Shown piece after piece: positions 11,913 through 24,024 of a DNA stretch of 64,000 bases. The translations under genes and the position numbers were made by a program. Position 1 is the stretch's first letter. The number at the start of each line of letters is the position of its first letter. The notes under the pieces were generated by a model, which saw only the letters and a program-made list of their open reading frames with translations, was not told where the DNA came from and did no database searches. Location: NCBI GenBank assembly GCA_910589415.1, contig OU342636.1, positions 7,236,437 to 7,300,436 on the forward strand. The letters are read 5' to 3'. The DNA comes from Malachius bipustulatus (taxonomy: Eukaryota; Arthropoda; Insecta; Coleoptera; Melyridae).

Positions 11913-13646
11913 AATATTTGGCGAAAATGAGTTATTCCCATAAAAATACTTAAAAGAACCATAACTATGTTGTGACGAACTGACATATCTCCATAAGTAA
12001 CTGTGTGGCCATTATTCAATTTTAGCGGTGTGGCATATCTCATTTTAGACATAAAAATATTTTTGAGTACAGGCCAATATCGAGATTGGCCTCTTCGTAG
12101 CATTTAGTTACACGGTCTCCTGGCCAATCTCAACATATGCCTTTACGTTGTAATATTCTTGCAACATATTTAAGTTAGGCCCACATACCTTAGTATATTA
12201 TGCAACGAGCTTATAATGAAGGCTATATTAATACGCGAGTATTAATATATTTTATTCGCCTACGGCTCGTATCTTAACCATCATAAGAGCGTATTAATAG
12301 TCATTATCTGCGAGTTCCATACACTATTTTTTCTACGACCCTTTTTTGTTTCATAGAAAAGATTAAAAAATTATATATTTTAACAATGACCCGTGTACAA
12401 TTGCGGATCATTGAGGTTAAGATAGGTTGCTATTTGCTTAGGCATATTAGGTACCAAATTCTTTCTTCGTTGCTAAGATTATTCTGCTGAGACATGTTTT
12501 AGTATCAAGTTTAAAGGGCACTACTCACTACTGCGTAATTTTTATTATGCGAAGTTCGAATTCTGAATTTTACGCTTCGATTTTGAGATTAATTAATTAT
12601 TAATAATTTTAATAATTGACAGCCAATAATTACGATATTGTATGACTGCGCAACGCGGGTCGCAGCGTTGCCGCTTTGAATACTATATCACGGAGCGCTA
12701 CGAATGATATAATACTTTATCTTCCCATCTTTTACACGATACCTATACCTACCTACTTATCAAATTAATTAAGGTAACATAAAATCTTGATAAATTTTCT
12801 TTGAATGTTACTTATGTTCTAAATTAAATAAACGTTCAGAATTTTTTTTCAGAAATACAGAACTTATATCACAAGGCAATTTTTGTCGTGAGTATGACAA
12901 CTCTGTGACTTCGGTTGGCTTGCCGACCCGATCGTGAGCGAAAAGGAACCGATTCGATTGCAAATGCTCCTCTGCCATTGGATAGCTTGACCAGTGCTTT
13001 AATGAAAATTTGTATCTTAATGAGACCCATTAAAGCACTGGTGATTCATATTTAATATGCATATTAAAAGTTGGGAGTAGAAAAAATAATATTTATACCT
13101 AATCAATCATTTTAAAATAGTTTAATTAACAGAAAGGTAGGTAAAAAGTTTTAATAATACTTAGTAATATTAATTTATTAATAGCTATTTAAGATATTAG
13201 TGTTAAAAGTGAAGTTTTATTTGTGAGTGAAAATGTTTGATTTTCAACAATCACTTTTAACACTGTCAGCTGTCGTCAAAAGTGTGACTTTTATTGGCAG
13301 TTGCACAAAAAAACATACTCGAACCATGATTAAAACCGAATTAAATTTTGCACATTTCAAAATGCAATGTAAAAGAAATATTTATTGCAACACGGCATTG
13401 TTTAACCCCACGCTGCACCACCAGAGCCACTACGCTTGTCCAGACTTGTCTTAGAGTTTCGTGCTGTGTTTTCCAATGCTAGATTAAATTATTGTAAGTT
13501 TTGTTGTGGTAGACCGACAGCTTAATTTAATTGTGAATCAGCAGAAACTTTTTTATTATTGCAACTAGGTAATAAGTAGCAATTCGGCTAATTTAATACA
13601 GGGTGAAACTTAGAACGTATATGTTTTTTAGATCTTACATTTCATA
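11913..13646 (+). other. 5' region of transposon B, two perfect hairpins
   Basis: Non-coding, AT-rich. Two perfect inverted repeats are present: ACCAGTGCTTTAATG at 12990-13004 pairs with 13028-13042, and AGTGTTAAAAGTGA near 13201 pairs with its complement near 13251-13265. They could be subterminal binding sites or unrelated. Confidence 0.4.
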
Positions 13647-15011
13647 ATGGATGTTCTTGTGGAGTGGGACGATGAAACAATTAACTGTGTGGATACTGGC
13701 AGCCTGAAAACAGTGAGAAAAAATAGTAAATTTAAAGTGGGGGAACGAGTAAAAATGTTCTTTGAAAATAAATGGTACTATGGAAAAATTATAACTGTTG
13801 AAGAGTCACCAACAACAGAAGATTCTTCTGATTCGTCGGATAACGAACCTCTATCAAAAAAAAAGCTCCACAAAATTTTCTGGATGACAATAGTTCTAAT
13901 AAATTGTGCCAATTAGCTACTTTAGAAAGGTATGTACCTGGTGATCAGGATAAAACTGATAATAAGCCATTGCAATCAAGTATTGCAGAAGCTAGTAGGA
14001 ATACGACAATGCAATCAAATTTAGAAGAGGCCGAGGCAGACAACTACTGTGAGTTTGAGGATCCTTATGATGTCAGTGACATCGAGGATACGACATACAA
14101 GCAAACTTGTGAGGTACCTCGATGCCGGGGAGAGGTATTTAGCGCATGCATTCGATGTCAAATACTTATGGTGCTGGGATCACTTTCAAAAAGATGAACC
14201 AAACTGTGATCGGCATCAGTTAAACAGCGAAAGTAGTGACGATGAGAAAATCACAAGTTTAAAAGTACTAAAAAAGAAACCGCAAAGTAATAAGAAAAAA
14301 CCGGAACATTTTTTAGTTGAAGGAGCGCCAAAAGAACATTTTGCAGTGAAGGTACCTAGAGTAAACAAGAAAAAAACTGCGAAAGCCTTGCGGAATAGCG
14401 GCCAAGAGTATATTTCTGTTAACACTAAAAAGTTAGTAGCGAAGCACACTTTAGGACCAATTTGTAATAAAGCCTGGTGTGGAAAGGGTGGTCGAAAATA
14501 TGCTTCATTCAGTGAAGAACAGAGGTATAAAATATTTGAAGACTTTCATAATCTCGGCGAATTAAAGTTGCAGCGAGAATTTATTACGCGGTTTGTAGAA
14601 CGAAAATTTAAAAAAAGTGCTAAGAACGTGGACAAATCAAGTCGGCGTGTCTACACTAACCTTTTACCTATCTTTACTTGGTGAAAAACTTCAAGTATGC
14701 CGTAAAATGTTTGTTAATACACTTGGAATTAGTGATAAGATGATGCGTACCTCACTTAAAAAATTCAAGAGTCCGGAGTATTAGAGGGAGAAAAACGCGG
14801 TGGTCGTATTCAAGCTGCCGCCGAGAAAGATAATATTTTCAAAAAAAGTATTGTTAAACACATTAACAGATTTCCACGTATAGAATCTCATTACTGCCGT
14901 GCAAATACTACAAGAGAATACTTAAACTCCGATTTGTCAATAACTAGAATGTACCAAATGTATATTGATGATTTAGAACCCAATGCAAGTAAGCCATGTT
15001 TTTTACTATAC
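13647..15011 (+). pseudogene. Transposase-like gene of B, N-terminal part
   Basis: Starts at an ATG (MDVLVEWDDETINCVD) with a small Tudor/KOW-like beginning (FKVGERVKMFFENKWYYGKI). After an acidic, Ser-rich linker comes a Cys/His cluster (CEVPRCRGEVFSACIRCQ, then in another frame LWCWDHF and CDRHQ), then a Lys-rich stretch. A conserved block follows: QVCRKMFVNTLGISDKMMRT, FPRIESHYCRANTTREYL, ITRMYQMYIDD. This order is typical of a family of uncharacterised insect proteins. At least four frame changes are needed, two of them at A-runs (near 13857 and 14757). The gene resumes at 22468. Function as a transposase is inference from the TIRs and the downstream domain. Confidence 0.7.
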
Positions 15012-15511
15012 NNNNNNNNNNNNNNNNNNNNNNNNNNNNNNNNNNNNNNNNNNNNNNNNNNNNNNNNNNNNNNNNNNNNNNNNNNNNNNNNNNNNNNNNN
15101 NNNNNNNNNNNNNNNNNNNNNNNNNNNNNNNNNNNNNNNNNNNNNNNNNNNNNNNNNNNNNNNNNNNNNNNNNNNNNNNNNNNNNNNNNNNNNNNNNNNN
15201 NNNNNNNNNNNNNNNNNNNNNNNNNNNNNNNNNNNNNNNNNNNNNNNNNNNNNNNNNNNNNNNNNNNNNNNNNNNNNNNNNNNNNNNNNNNNNNNNNNNN
15301 NNNNNNNNNNNNNNNNNNNNNNNNNNNNNNNNNNNNNNNNNNNNNNNNNNNNNNNNNNNNNNNNNNNNNNNNNNNNNNNNNNNNNNNNNNNNNNNNNNNN
15401 NNNNNNNNNNNNNNNNNNNNNNNNNNNNNNNNNNNNNNNNNNNNNNNNNNNNNNNNNNNNNNNNNNNNNNNNNNNNNNNNNNNNNNNNNNNNNNNNNNNN
15501 NNNNNNNNNNN
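15012..15511. other. Assembly gap, 500 N
   Basis: Exactly 500 unknown bases, the usual placeholder for a gap of unknown size. It lies at the left junction of the insertion, so the left end of that insertion cannot be read. Long open frames spanning it are artefacts. Confidence 0.99.
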
Positions 15512-15606
15512 ACTCATCAAATGTCCACCGATCGTGACCCCCAGATCACGAAAAAGTAGTTTTCCAAAATTCACCTGCCCACGATATATATATATATATT
15601 TATATA

Positions 15607-18600
15607 TTTACAATAACAAAGTGGAGCGTTATTCGAGCCAAGTACATATAGTAAAAAGAAGAAGTTTGTTTGGGTTCTAGGGCTCATAGATAATACTGAT
15701 CTTAAAGCCAAAAGCAGACAAAAGCAATGTTGAAGACATGGATGGCCATTTCGCTCTTATTTGAGCTCTTCGGCATGCCATATCAACAATCGCAATTGTC
15801 TACTTCTAGCTAAAGATCAGTTGATACTATATACAGAAAATTCACAATGAACTCCGTTATCTGTATCAAGTAGTGACATCTGTGTAAGTGACGGAAACTA
15901 CCAACAATTAGAGAAGCTGTTGCTCTAATAGACAAGACCCCCGGTGGTGTTTTATAACCTTTTGGGGTTTGACAAGTCAATAAGGGCGTGCTAGCTCATT
16001 GCTGGCAGACGCGTGCACCATAACCCAAGGTATAATAATTACAATAACAAAGTGGAGCGTTATTCGAGCCAAGTACATATAGTAAAAAGAAGAAGTTTGT
16101 TTGGGTTCTAGGGCTCATAGATAATACTGATCTTAAAGCCAAAAGCAGACAAAAGCAATGTTGAAGACATGGATGGCCATTTCGCTCTTATTTGAGCTCT
16201 TCGGCATGCCATATCAACAATCGCAATTGTCTACTTCTAGCTAAAGATCAGTTGATACTATATACAGAAAATTCACAATGAACTCCGTTATCTGTATCAA
16301 GTAGTGACATCTGTGTAAGTGACGGAAACTACCAACAATTAGAGAAGCTGTTGCTCTAATAGACAAGACCCCCGGTGGTGTTTTATAACCTTTTGGGGTT
16401 TGACAAGTCAATAAGGGCGTGCTAGCTCATTGCTGGCAGACGCGTGCACCATAACCCAAGGTATAATAATTACAATAACAAAGTGGAGCGTTATTCGAGC
16501 CAAGTACATATAGTAAAAAGAAGAAGTTTGTTTGGGTTCTAGGGCTCATAGATAATACTGATCTTAAAGCCAAAAGCAGACAAAAGCAATGTTGAAGACA
16601 TGGATGGCCATTTCGCTCTTATTTGAGCTCTTCGGCATGCCATATCAACAATCGCAATTGTCTACTTCTAGCTAAAGATCAGTTGATACTATATACAGAA
16701 AATTCACAATGAACTCCGTTATCTGTATCAAGTAGTGACATCTGTGTAAGTGACGGAAACTACCAACAATTAGAGAAGCTGTTGCTCTAATAGACAAGAC
16801 CCCCGGTGGTGTTTTATAACCTTTTGGGGTTTGACAAGTCAATAAGGTTATAAAACACCACCGGGGGTCTTGTCTATTAGAGCAACAGCTTCTCTAATTG
16901 TTGGTAGTTTCCGTCACTTACACAGATGTCACTACTTGATACAGATAACGGAGTTCATTGTGAATTTTCTGTATATAGTATCAACTGATCTTTAGCTAGA
17001 AGTAGACAATTGCGATTGTTGATATGGCATGCCGAAGAGCTCAAATAAGAGCGAAATGGCCATCCATGTCTTCAACATTGCTTTTGTCTGCTTTTGGCTT
17101 TAAGATCAGTATTATCTATGAGCCCTAGAACCCAAACAAACTTCTTCTTTTTACTATATGTACTTGGCTCGAATAACGCTCCACTTTGTTATTGTAATTA
17201 TTATACCTTGGGTTATGGTGCACGCGTCTGCCAGCAATGAGCTAGCACGCCCTTATTGACTTGTCAAACCCCAAAAGGTTATAAAACACCACCGGGGGTC
17301 TTGTCTATTAGAGCAACAGCTTCTCTAATTGTTGGTAGTTTCCGTCACTTACACAGATGTCACTACTTGATACAGATAACGGAGTTCATTGTGAATTTTC
17401 TGTATATAGTATCAACTGATCTTTAGCTAGAAGTAGACAATTGCGATTGTTGATATGGCATGCCGAAGAGCTCAAATAAGAGCGAAATGGCCATCCATGT
17501 CTTCAACATTGCTTTTGTCTGCTTTTGGCTTTAAGATCAGTATTATCTATGAGCCCTAGAACCCAAACAAACTTCTTCTTTTTACTATATGTACTTGGCT
17601 CGAATAACGCTCCACTTTGTTATTGTAATTATTATACCTTGGGTTATGGTGCACGCGTCTGCCAGCAATGAGCTAGCACGCCCTTATTGACTTGTCAAAC
17701 CCCAAAAGGTTATAAAACACCACCGGGGGTCTTGTCTATTAGAGCAACAGCTTCTCTAATTGTTGGTAGTTTCCGTCACTTACACAGATGTCACTACTTG
17801 ATACAGATAACGGAGTTCATTGTGAATTTTCTGTATATAGTATCAACTGATCTTTAGCTAGAAGTAGACAATTGCGATTGTTGATATGGCATGCCGAAGA
17901 GCTCAAATAAGAGCGAAATGGCCATCCATGTCTTCAACATTGCTTTTGTCTGCTTTTGGCTTTAAGATCAGTATTATCTATGAGCCCTAGAACCCAAACA
18001 AACTTCTTCTTTTTACTATATGTACTTGGCTCGAATAACGCTCCACTTTGTTATTGTAATTATTATACCTTGGGTTATGGTGCACGCGTCTGCCAGCAAT
18101 GAGCTAGCACGCCCTTATTGACTTGTCAAACCCCAAAAGGTTATAAAACACCACCGGGGGTCTTGTCTATTAGAGCAACAGCTTCTCTAATTGTTGGTAG
18201 TTTCCGTCACTTACACAGATGTCACTACTTGATACAGATAACGGAGTTCATTGTGAATTTTCTGTATATAGTATCAACTGATCTTTAGCTAGAAGTAGAC
18301 AATTGCGATTGTTGATATGGCATGCCGAAGAGCTCAAATAAGAGCGAAATGGCCATCCATGTCTTCAACATTGCTTTTGTCTGCTTTTGACTTTAAGATC
18401 AGTATTATCTATGAGCCCTAGAACCCAAACAAACTTCTTCTTTTTACTATATGTACTTGGCTCGAATAACGCTCCACTTTGTTATTGTAATTATTATACC
18501 TTGGGTTATGGTGCACGCGTCTGCCAGCAATGAGCTAGCACGCCCTTATTGACTTGTCAAACCCCAAAAGGTTATAAAACACCACCGGGGGTCTTGTCTA

Positions 18601-20600
18601 TTAGAGCAACAGCTTCTCTAATTGTTGGTAGTTTCCGTCACTTACACAGATGTCACTACTTGATACAGATAACGGAGTTCATTGTGAATTTTCTGTATAT
18701 AGTATCAACTGATCTTTAGCTAGAAGTAGACAATTGCGATTGTTGATATGGCATGCCGAAGAGCTCAAATAAGAGCGAAATGGCCATCCATGTCTTCAAC
18801 ATTGCTTTTGTCTGCTTTTGGCTTTAAGATCAGTATTATCTATGAGCCCTAGAACCCAAACAAACTTCTTCTTTTTACTATATGTACTTGGCTCGAATAA
18901 CGCTCCACTTTGTTATTGTAATTATTATACCTTGGGTTATGGTGCACGCGTCTGCCAGCAATGAGCTAGCACGCCCTTATTGACTTGTCAAACCCCAAAA
19001 GGTTATAAAACACCACCGGGGGTCTTGTCTATTAGAGCAACAGCTTCTCTAATTGTTGGTAGTTTCCGTCACTTACACAGATGTCACTACTTGATACAGA
19101 TAACGGAGTTCATTGTGAATTTTCTGTATATAGTATCAACTGATCTTTAGCTAGAAGTAGACAATTGCGATTGTTGATATGGCATGCCGAAGAGCTCAAA
19201 TAAGAGCGAAATGGCCATCCATGTCTTCAACATTGCTTTTGTCTGCTTTTGGCTTTAAGATCAGTATTATCTATGAGCCCTAGAACCCAAACAAACTTCT
19301 TCTTTTTACTATATGTACTTGGCTCGAATAACGCTCCACTTTGTTATTGTAATTATTATACCTTGGGTTATGGTGCACGCGTCTGCCAGCAATGAGCTAG
19401 CACGCCCTTATTGACTTGTCAAACCCCAAAAGGTTATAAAACACCACCGGGGGTCTTGTCTATTAGAGCAACAGCTTCTCTAATTGTTGGTAGTTTCCGT
19501 CACTTACACAGATGTCACTACTTGATACAGATAACGGAGTTCATTGTGAATTTTCTGTATATAGTATCAACTGATCTTTAGCTAGAAGTAGACAATTGCG
19601 ATTGTTGATATGGCATGCCGAAGAGCTCAAATAAGAGCGAAATGGCCATCCATGTCTTCAACATTGCTTTTGTCTGCTTTTGGCTTTAAGATCAGTATTA
19701 TCTATGAGCCCTAGAACCCAAACAAACTTCTTCTTTTTACTATATGTACTTGGCTCGAATAACGCTCCACTTTGTTATTGTAATTATTATACCTTGGGTT
19801 ATGGTGCACGCGTCTGCCAGCAATGAGCTAGCACGCCCTTATTGACTTGTCAAACCCCAAAAGGTTATAAAACACCACCGGGGGTCTTGTCTATTAGAGC
19901 AACAGCTTCTCTAATTGTTGGTAGTTTCCGTCACTTACACAGATGTCACTACTTGATACAGATAACGGAGTTCATTGTGAATTTTCTGTATATAGTATCA
20001 ACTGATCTTTAGCTAGAAGTAGACAATTGCGATTGTTGATATGGCATGCCGAAGAGCTCAAATAAGAGCGAAATGGCCATCCATGTCTTCAACATTGCTT
20101 TTGTCTGCTTTTGGCTTTAAGATCAGTATTATCTATGAGCCCTAGAACCCAAACAAACTTCCTCTTTTTACTATATGTACTTGGCTCGAATAACGCTCCA
20201 CTTTGTTATTGTAATTATTATACCTTGGGTTATGGTGCACGCGTCTGCCAGCAATGAGCTAGCACGCCCTTATTGACTTGTCAAACCCCAAAAGGTTATA
20301 AAACACCACCGGGGGTCTTGTCTATTAGAGCAACAGCTTCTCTAATTGTTGGTAGTTTCCGTCACTTACACAGATGTCACTACTTGATACAGATAACGGA
20401 GTTCATTGTGAATTTTCTGTATATAGTATCAACTGATCTTTAGCTAGAAGTAGACAATTGCGATTGTTGATATGGCATGCCGAAGAGCTCAAATAAGAGC
20501 GAAATGGCCATCCATGTCTTCAACATTGCTTTTGTCTGCTTTTGGCTTTAAGATCAGTATTATCTATGAGCCCTAGAACCCAAACAAACTTCTTCTTTTT
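15607..20600. repeat. 431-bp satellite array, inverted at 16834
   Basis: Anchor strings recur at exactly 431-base steps (for example 16846, 17277, 17708, 18139, 18570). About 2.9 units run in one direction (15607-16823) and 8.7 units in the other (16844-20600), about 11.6 in total. Units are almost identical; I noticed only single-base differences, e.g. near 18388 and 20162. Both ends run into TATATATTTA-type AT repeats. No coding potential seen in the unit. Confidence 0.95.
16824..16843. other. Centre of the satellite macro-palindrome
   Basis: Twenty bases separate two satellite arms that are reverse complements. The left arm ends TTTTATAACCTT and the right begins AAGGTTATAAAA. The left arm is about 1.2 kb, so the whole is a near-perfect long palindrome. 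Confidence 0.9.
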
Positions 20601-20639
20601 ATATATTTATATATATATTTATATATTTATATATTTATA

Positions 20640-22250
20640 TATTTCTCCAAAATCGCGAAATTTCGATTTTAAAAACGCTCCTGTGGCTTTATCTTTTAAG
20701 ATTAGTGAACGAAATTTTGGGTCCTTGTAAAGCTTGGGAATGACGTTGGATTTTCGTTGAAAAACTTTCCAAAAGTCCCATCACTTCTACAGGGTGTCCC
20801 TTCAAAATTCCAGGTATCCGGTTTTTGTCACCTCATTTCAGGTCGCAGTTTTCAATCTAGGAGACTGAAATTTTTGTGGAAGTAAGATATCCACAAGGAG
20901 TGGTCTGGTATTGCACTTGAGCAAAATCGATCGAGCCGTTTCAAAATGGCGGCCATTTTAATTTTTGGAAAAAGGACTATTTTTTGAACCCCTGTATAAG
21001 CTAGATAAAAAAAGAGTTTTATATCAAATTCACAATATTGGAAGTAAATGACTTGAAATTTAATTTCATGCAACAAAATTTGCATTTTTTCTATTAATAA
21101 GCCAGTGGCGTGGGTAGGAAAAGGGTAAAAATGGCTAAATTTCTCCAACAATTTATGAGCACATTTTTGAAGTAATTAAACTGAAATTTTTACAGTAGAC
21201 AACTATACTAATAGACTTAAACCCTTGAGAATTTCAAAAAGTAAATAAGAAAAATGGCGGAGATATTCGATTTTTTTTTACATGATGTTTTTTATAAATT
21301 AATTTCTCTAAATTTTTAAAAACGCTCCTGTAGCTTCATCTTTCAAGATTAATGAACGAAATTTTTTACTCTTATCAACCTTAGGGCTGACGTTTGATTT
21401 TCGTAAAAAACATTTTCCTAGAGTTGTGTTACTTCTACAGGATGTCCCTCCGAATTTCAGAAAAAAAACCGTCCGTGAGGCACGGTTTCTGGTCAAAGTT
21501 TTCAATCTAGAGCGCTGAAATTTTTTTGGTAGTAAGATACCCTCAAGTAGTCGTCTGGTACTGTATTTGAGTAAAATAGGTAAAGACATTCCAAAATGGC
21601 GGCCTTTTCAATTTTTGGAAAATGGCTAGATTTTGAACCCCTAAATAGGCAAGATCAAAAACTTTTAAACAAAATTAACAAGATTGGAATAAACTTATTT
21701 GAAATTTGAGCTAATGCAGTACAATTTGCATCATTTCTATTAATAAGCCAGAGGCGTGGGTAGGAAAAGGGTAAAAATGTCTACATTTCTATAAACATTC
21801 ATGAGCTTATTTTTGAAGGAATAGAACGGAAATTTTGATAGTAGACAACTATACTAATAGCATATTTAACCTTCAAGAATTTCAAGAAGCAAATATAAAA
21901 ATGGCGGAGATATATTCGAATATTTTTAAATGATGTTTATTCCTCTAAAATTTCAAACTTTCGGTTTTAAAAACTCTCCTTTCAGTTTTTTCCGAATTTA
22001 TTAAAGGTAGTGTAAAAAATAGTATTTTTCAAGTAAAGTTAGCCAGTGGCGGGCATAGGAAAAGGGACAAAATTGTAAAATTTTGCCAATTTTTTTGATT
22101 TTTAAATTTAAAAATCCATTCTAAGGCACGTGTTGAAACGAAATGAAATGAAATTATCACAGAAAATTTTTCACATTAAAGCACTACGCTAACATGACAT
22201 GACTATGGAAAATTTCAAAAAGCCAATAATTTAAAAAGCGGTGAAAATAT
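20640..22250 (+). repeat. Tandem ~650-base repeats of family A, forward
   Basis: Three units are marked by AAAACKCTCCTKT strings at 20672, 21319 and 21970. Each has TCAAAATGGCGGCC, GAACCCCT, and a GCCAGTGGCGTGGGTAGGAAA-like block; the third is shorter and diverged. A CTACAGGRTGTCCCT motif recurs within the units. No open frame of interest. Confidence 0.8.
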
Positions 22251-22254
22251 TCAT

Positions 22255-22455
22255 AATTGAATCGCATAAAAATACACTATTTCTGCGATTGATGCGCAAG
22301 AAGGTTTTTTGGTAGGTAGGTGGTTTTCCGCTTTTCCCCCCCCAAAAAATCGGATTATTTTTTCATTATATTCATTATAAAAAAAAATAGGAAGAAAATA
22401 TTTATTATTGAATCGCATAAAAATACACTATTTCTGCGATTGATGCGCAAGAAGG
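22255..22455 (+). repeat. Duplicated end motif of family A
   Basis: The stretch from ATTGAATCGCATAAAAATAC to GATGCGCAAGAAGG occurs twice, at about 22255-22305 and 22407-22455. Related copies are at 26025-26070 and, inverted, at 11775-11830. It marks the family-A end next to the B coding sequence. Confidence 0.7.
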
Positions 22456-22467
22456 TTTTTACTATAC

Positions 22468-23468
22468 AGATTGATTTTTAGAAGCATGAATCTATCATTC
22501 CATAGGCCAAAAAAGGATATGTGTGGCTTATGTCGAATTCAGAATGATGGCACTGAAGAAGAAAAACTAAAAATTAAAGACCATTACAAAAAACACATTT
22601 TAGAAAAAACCGCAGTACGAAATATAAAAGAAAAATGTAAGGCTGAGGCTCAGAACAACTCAACGATTTTTAGTGGATGCTTTGATCTACAGCAAGTTAT
22701 TAATCTGCCTATTTGCAGTGATGGTTCAGTGTTCTACAAAAGAAGATTAAGCGTTTTCAATTTGACGGTTTATAATCTAGCCAGTAGAGATTGTTTTTGT
22801 TTTACCTGGCATGAAGGAGCAAGTGGTCGCGGTGCTTCTGAAATTGCAACTGCTGTATTTGAAGTTCTAAAAAATTACGACCAAGAAAATAAAGTTAAAT
22901 CTGCCAATCTGTTCGCTGATGGCTGCGGAGGGCAAAATAAAAACTCTATAATGGCCGCTGCTCTTTTTTACTAGTGTTAAATAGTAAAAATTTGAAAGAG
23001 GTATCTCTTCGCTTCTTCTCTCCTAATCATGGCCAAAATGAAGGAGACTCGGCGCATAGTGCCATAGCTCATGCACGTAAGAAAGCTGGTGACTTGTTTA
23101 CACAAAGCCAACTAGTGCCTGTATTTCGCCTAGCCAGGCAAAAAAATCCTTACTTAGTTAAAACTCTAAATTTTGACGATTTTTATGATTTTAAAAAATT
23201 TAGCGAGGATTACAGATTTAAAACAATCAAAACCGACGATGATGGCATTAATTTTAAATGGACCGACATCTTTGAGTTTTTAGTAAAAAAAGATCGTCCA
23301 AATAATTTATTTTTTAAAACGAGTCATTTAGACAATCAGTATAACCTTAAAACGAAAAACCGGAGGTACTATAACTCTTTCAATGTTAAACAAAGAACCC
23401 AAGCCAATATCTTGGCTAAAATACAACGACCTGATGGCACTATGCACGGGTATCAAACCTGTCATTAG
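22468..23468 (+). pseudogene. Transposase-like gene of B, C-terminal part
   Basis: Continues the reading frame broken at 15011 (RLIFRSMNLSFHRPKKDMC). In order: a Zn-ribbon-like CGLCRIQ start, a YKKHILEKTAVRNIKEK block, and a core with NLFADGCGGQNKNS and, after a frame change near 22970 in a T-run, SPNHGQNEGDSAHSAIAHAR. The pair DGCGGQNKN ... HxxNxxDSxHSAI resembles the DUF7869 domain, which I suspect is an RNase H-like transposase core. The frame ends with a stop at 23466-23468. One frameshift lies within this half; the rest is open. Confidence 0.7.
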
Positions 23469-24015
23469 ATGTCCTGAAGATGTTTTGTTTCATCGTTCTT
23501 TGCCACACACATCTGAGTAACGTATTAGTAATTAGCAGTAGAGTTGTGTTTTATTTTTTTGTTGAACCTGGATTATAGTAATTACCTGGGTGTAGAATTT
23601 TGTTTCATTTTTTCCTGCTGTCGTTTAAGTTTGAAATAATGCATTATAATGTTGTTTCTAAATAAAAATAGGTGTTCAAGAAAATCTGATTTTTTTTTAA
23701 ACAGAAATATAGTTGATTTAGTTTTAACAAAGAGGCATATTATCTGCTTTGTCAAACAGTCAAACATTTGTTTTTGTTATTACGAACGGGCCTATCTTCT
23801 TAATAATTTATTTACAGAAAAAGTCCAATATTTTCTTTCAAAAAAGATTATGTCTCAATGTTCTAAGTATACTTTTGTGCTATATATGAAAAAACAGGTT
23901 CTGATAATGAATTATATCATGTGCTACAGACAAAATGAACAGTAGAGTTTTATTCAAAACGCTCTCCTGAAAAGTTGTTAAATCAGAGATAGGCCCCTTC
24001 GTACTGAGAGCGACG
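23469..24015 (+). other. 3' region of transposon B to right TIR
   Basis: AT-rich 3' untranslated-like sequence after the gene, ending in the 30-base right TIR at 23986-24015. Short open frames here show no recognisable motif. Confidence 0.5.
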
Positions 24016-24024
24016 TATTAGCGT

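Larger units (their letters stand above)
15012..22455. mobile_element. Insertion in B: gap, satellite, family-A repeats
   Basis: The coding region of B stops at 15011 and continues in frame at 22468. The 12-base string TTTTTACTATAC is present on both sides (15000-15011 and 22456-22467), as expected of a target duplication or an overlap artefact. The insert starts with 500 N. After the gap, 15512-15570 matches 11728-11786 of outer element A. Then come the satellite array, AT-rich runs, three ~650-base repeat units and two copies of an AATCGCATAAAAATACACT motif. It therefore appears to be a second member of family A carrying a satellite. Confidence 0.55.
11883..24015 (+). mobile_element. Transposon B with 30-bp TIRs and a DUF7869-like gene
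   Basis: The terminal inverted repeats are 11883-11912 and 23986-24015; they begin CGTCGCTSTCAGTACGAAGG and match at 29 of 30 positions by eye. TAT flanks both sides (11880-11882 and 24016-24018), a possible 3-bp target duplication. The outside flanks belong to repeat family A, and an uninterrupted A copy at about 22170-22200 resembles the empty site. Without its own 7.4-kb insertion, B would be about 4.7 kb. It carries one gene, broken by frameshifts. The superfamily is not certain. Confidence 0.6.

Noticed and set aside
14891..15680. Long open frames through the N run
   Set aside because: They exist only because unknown bases contain no stops.
20542..20730. Short frame at the right edge of the satellite
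   Set aside because: It is made of satellite and TATATATTTA repeats, with no motif.
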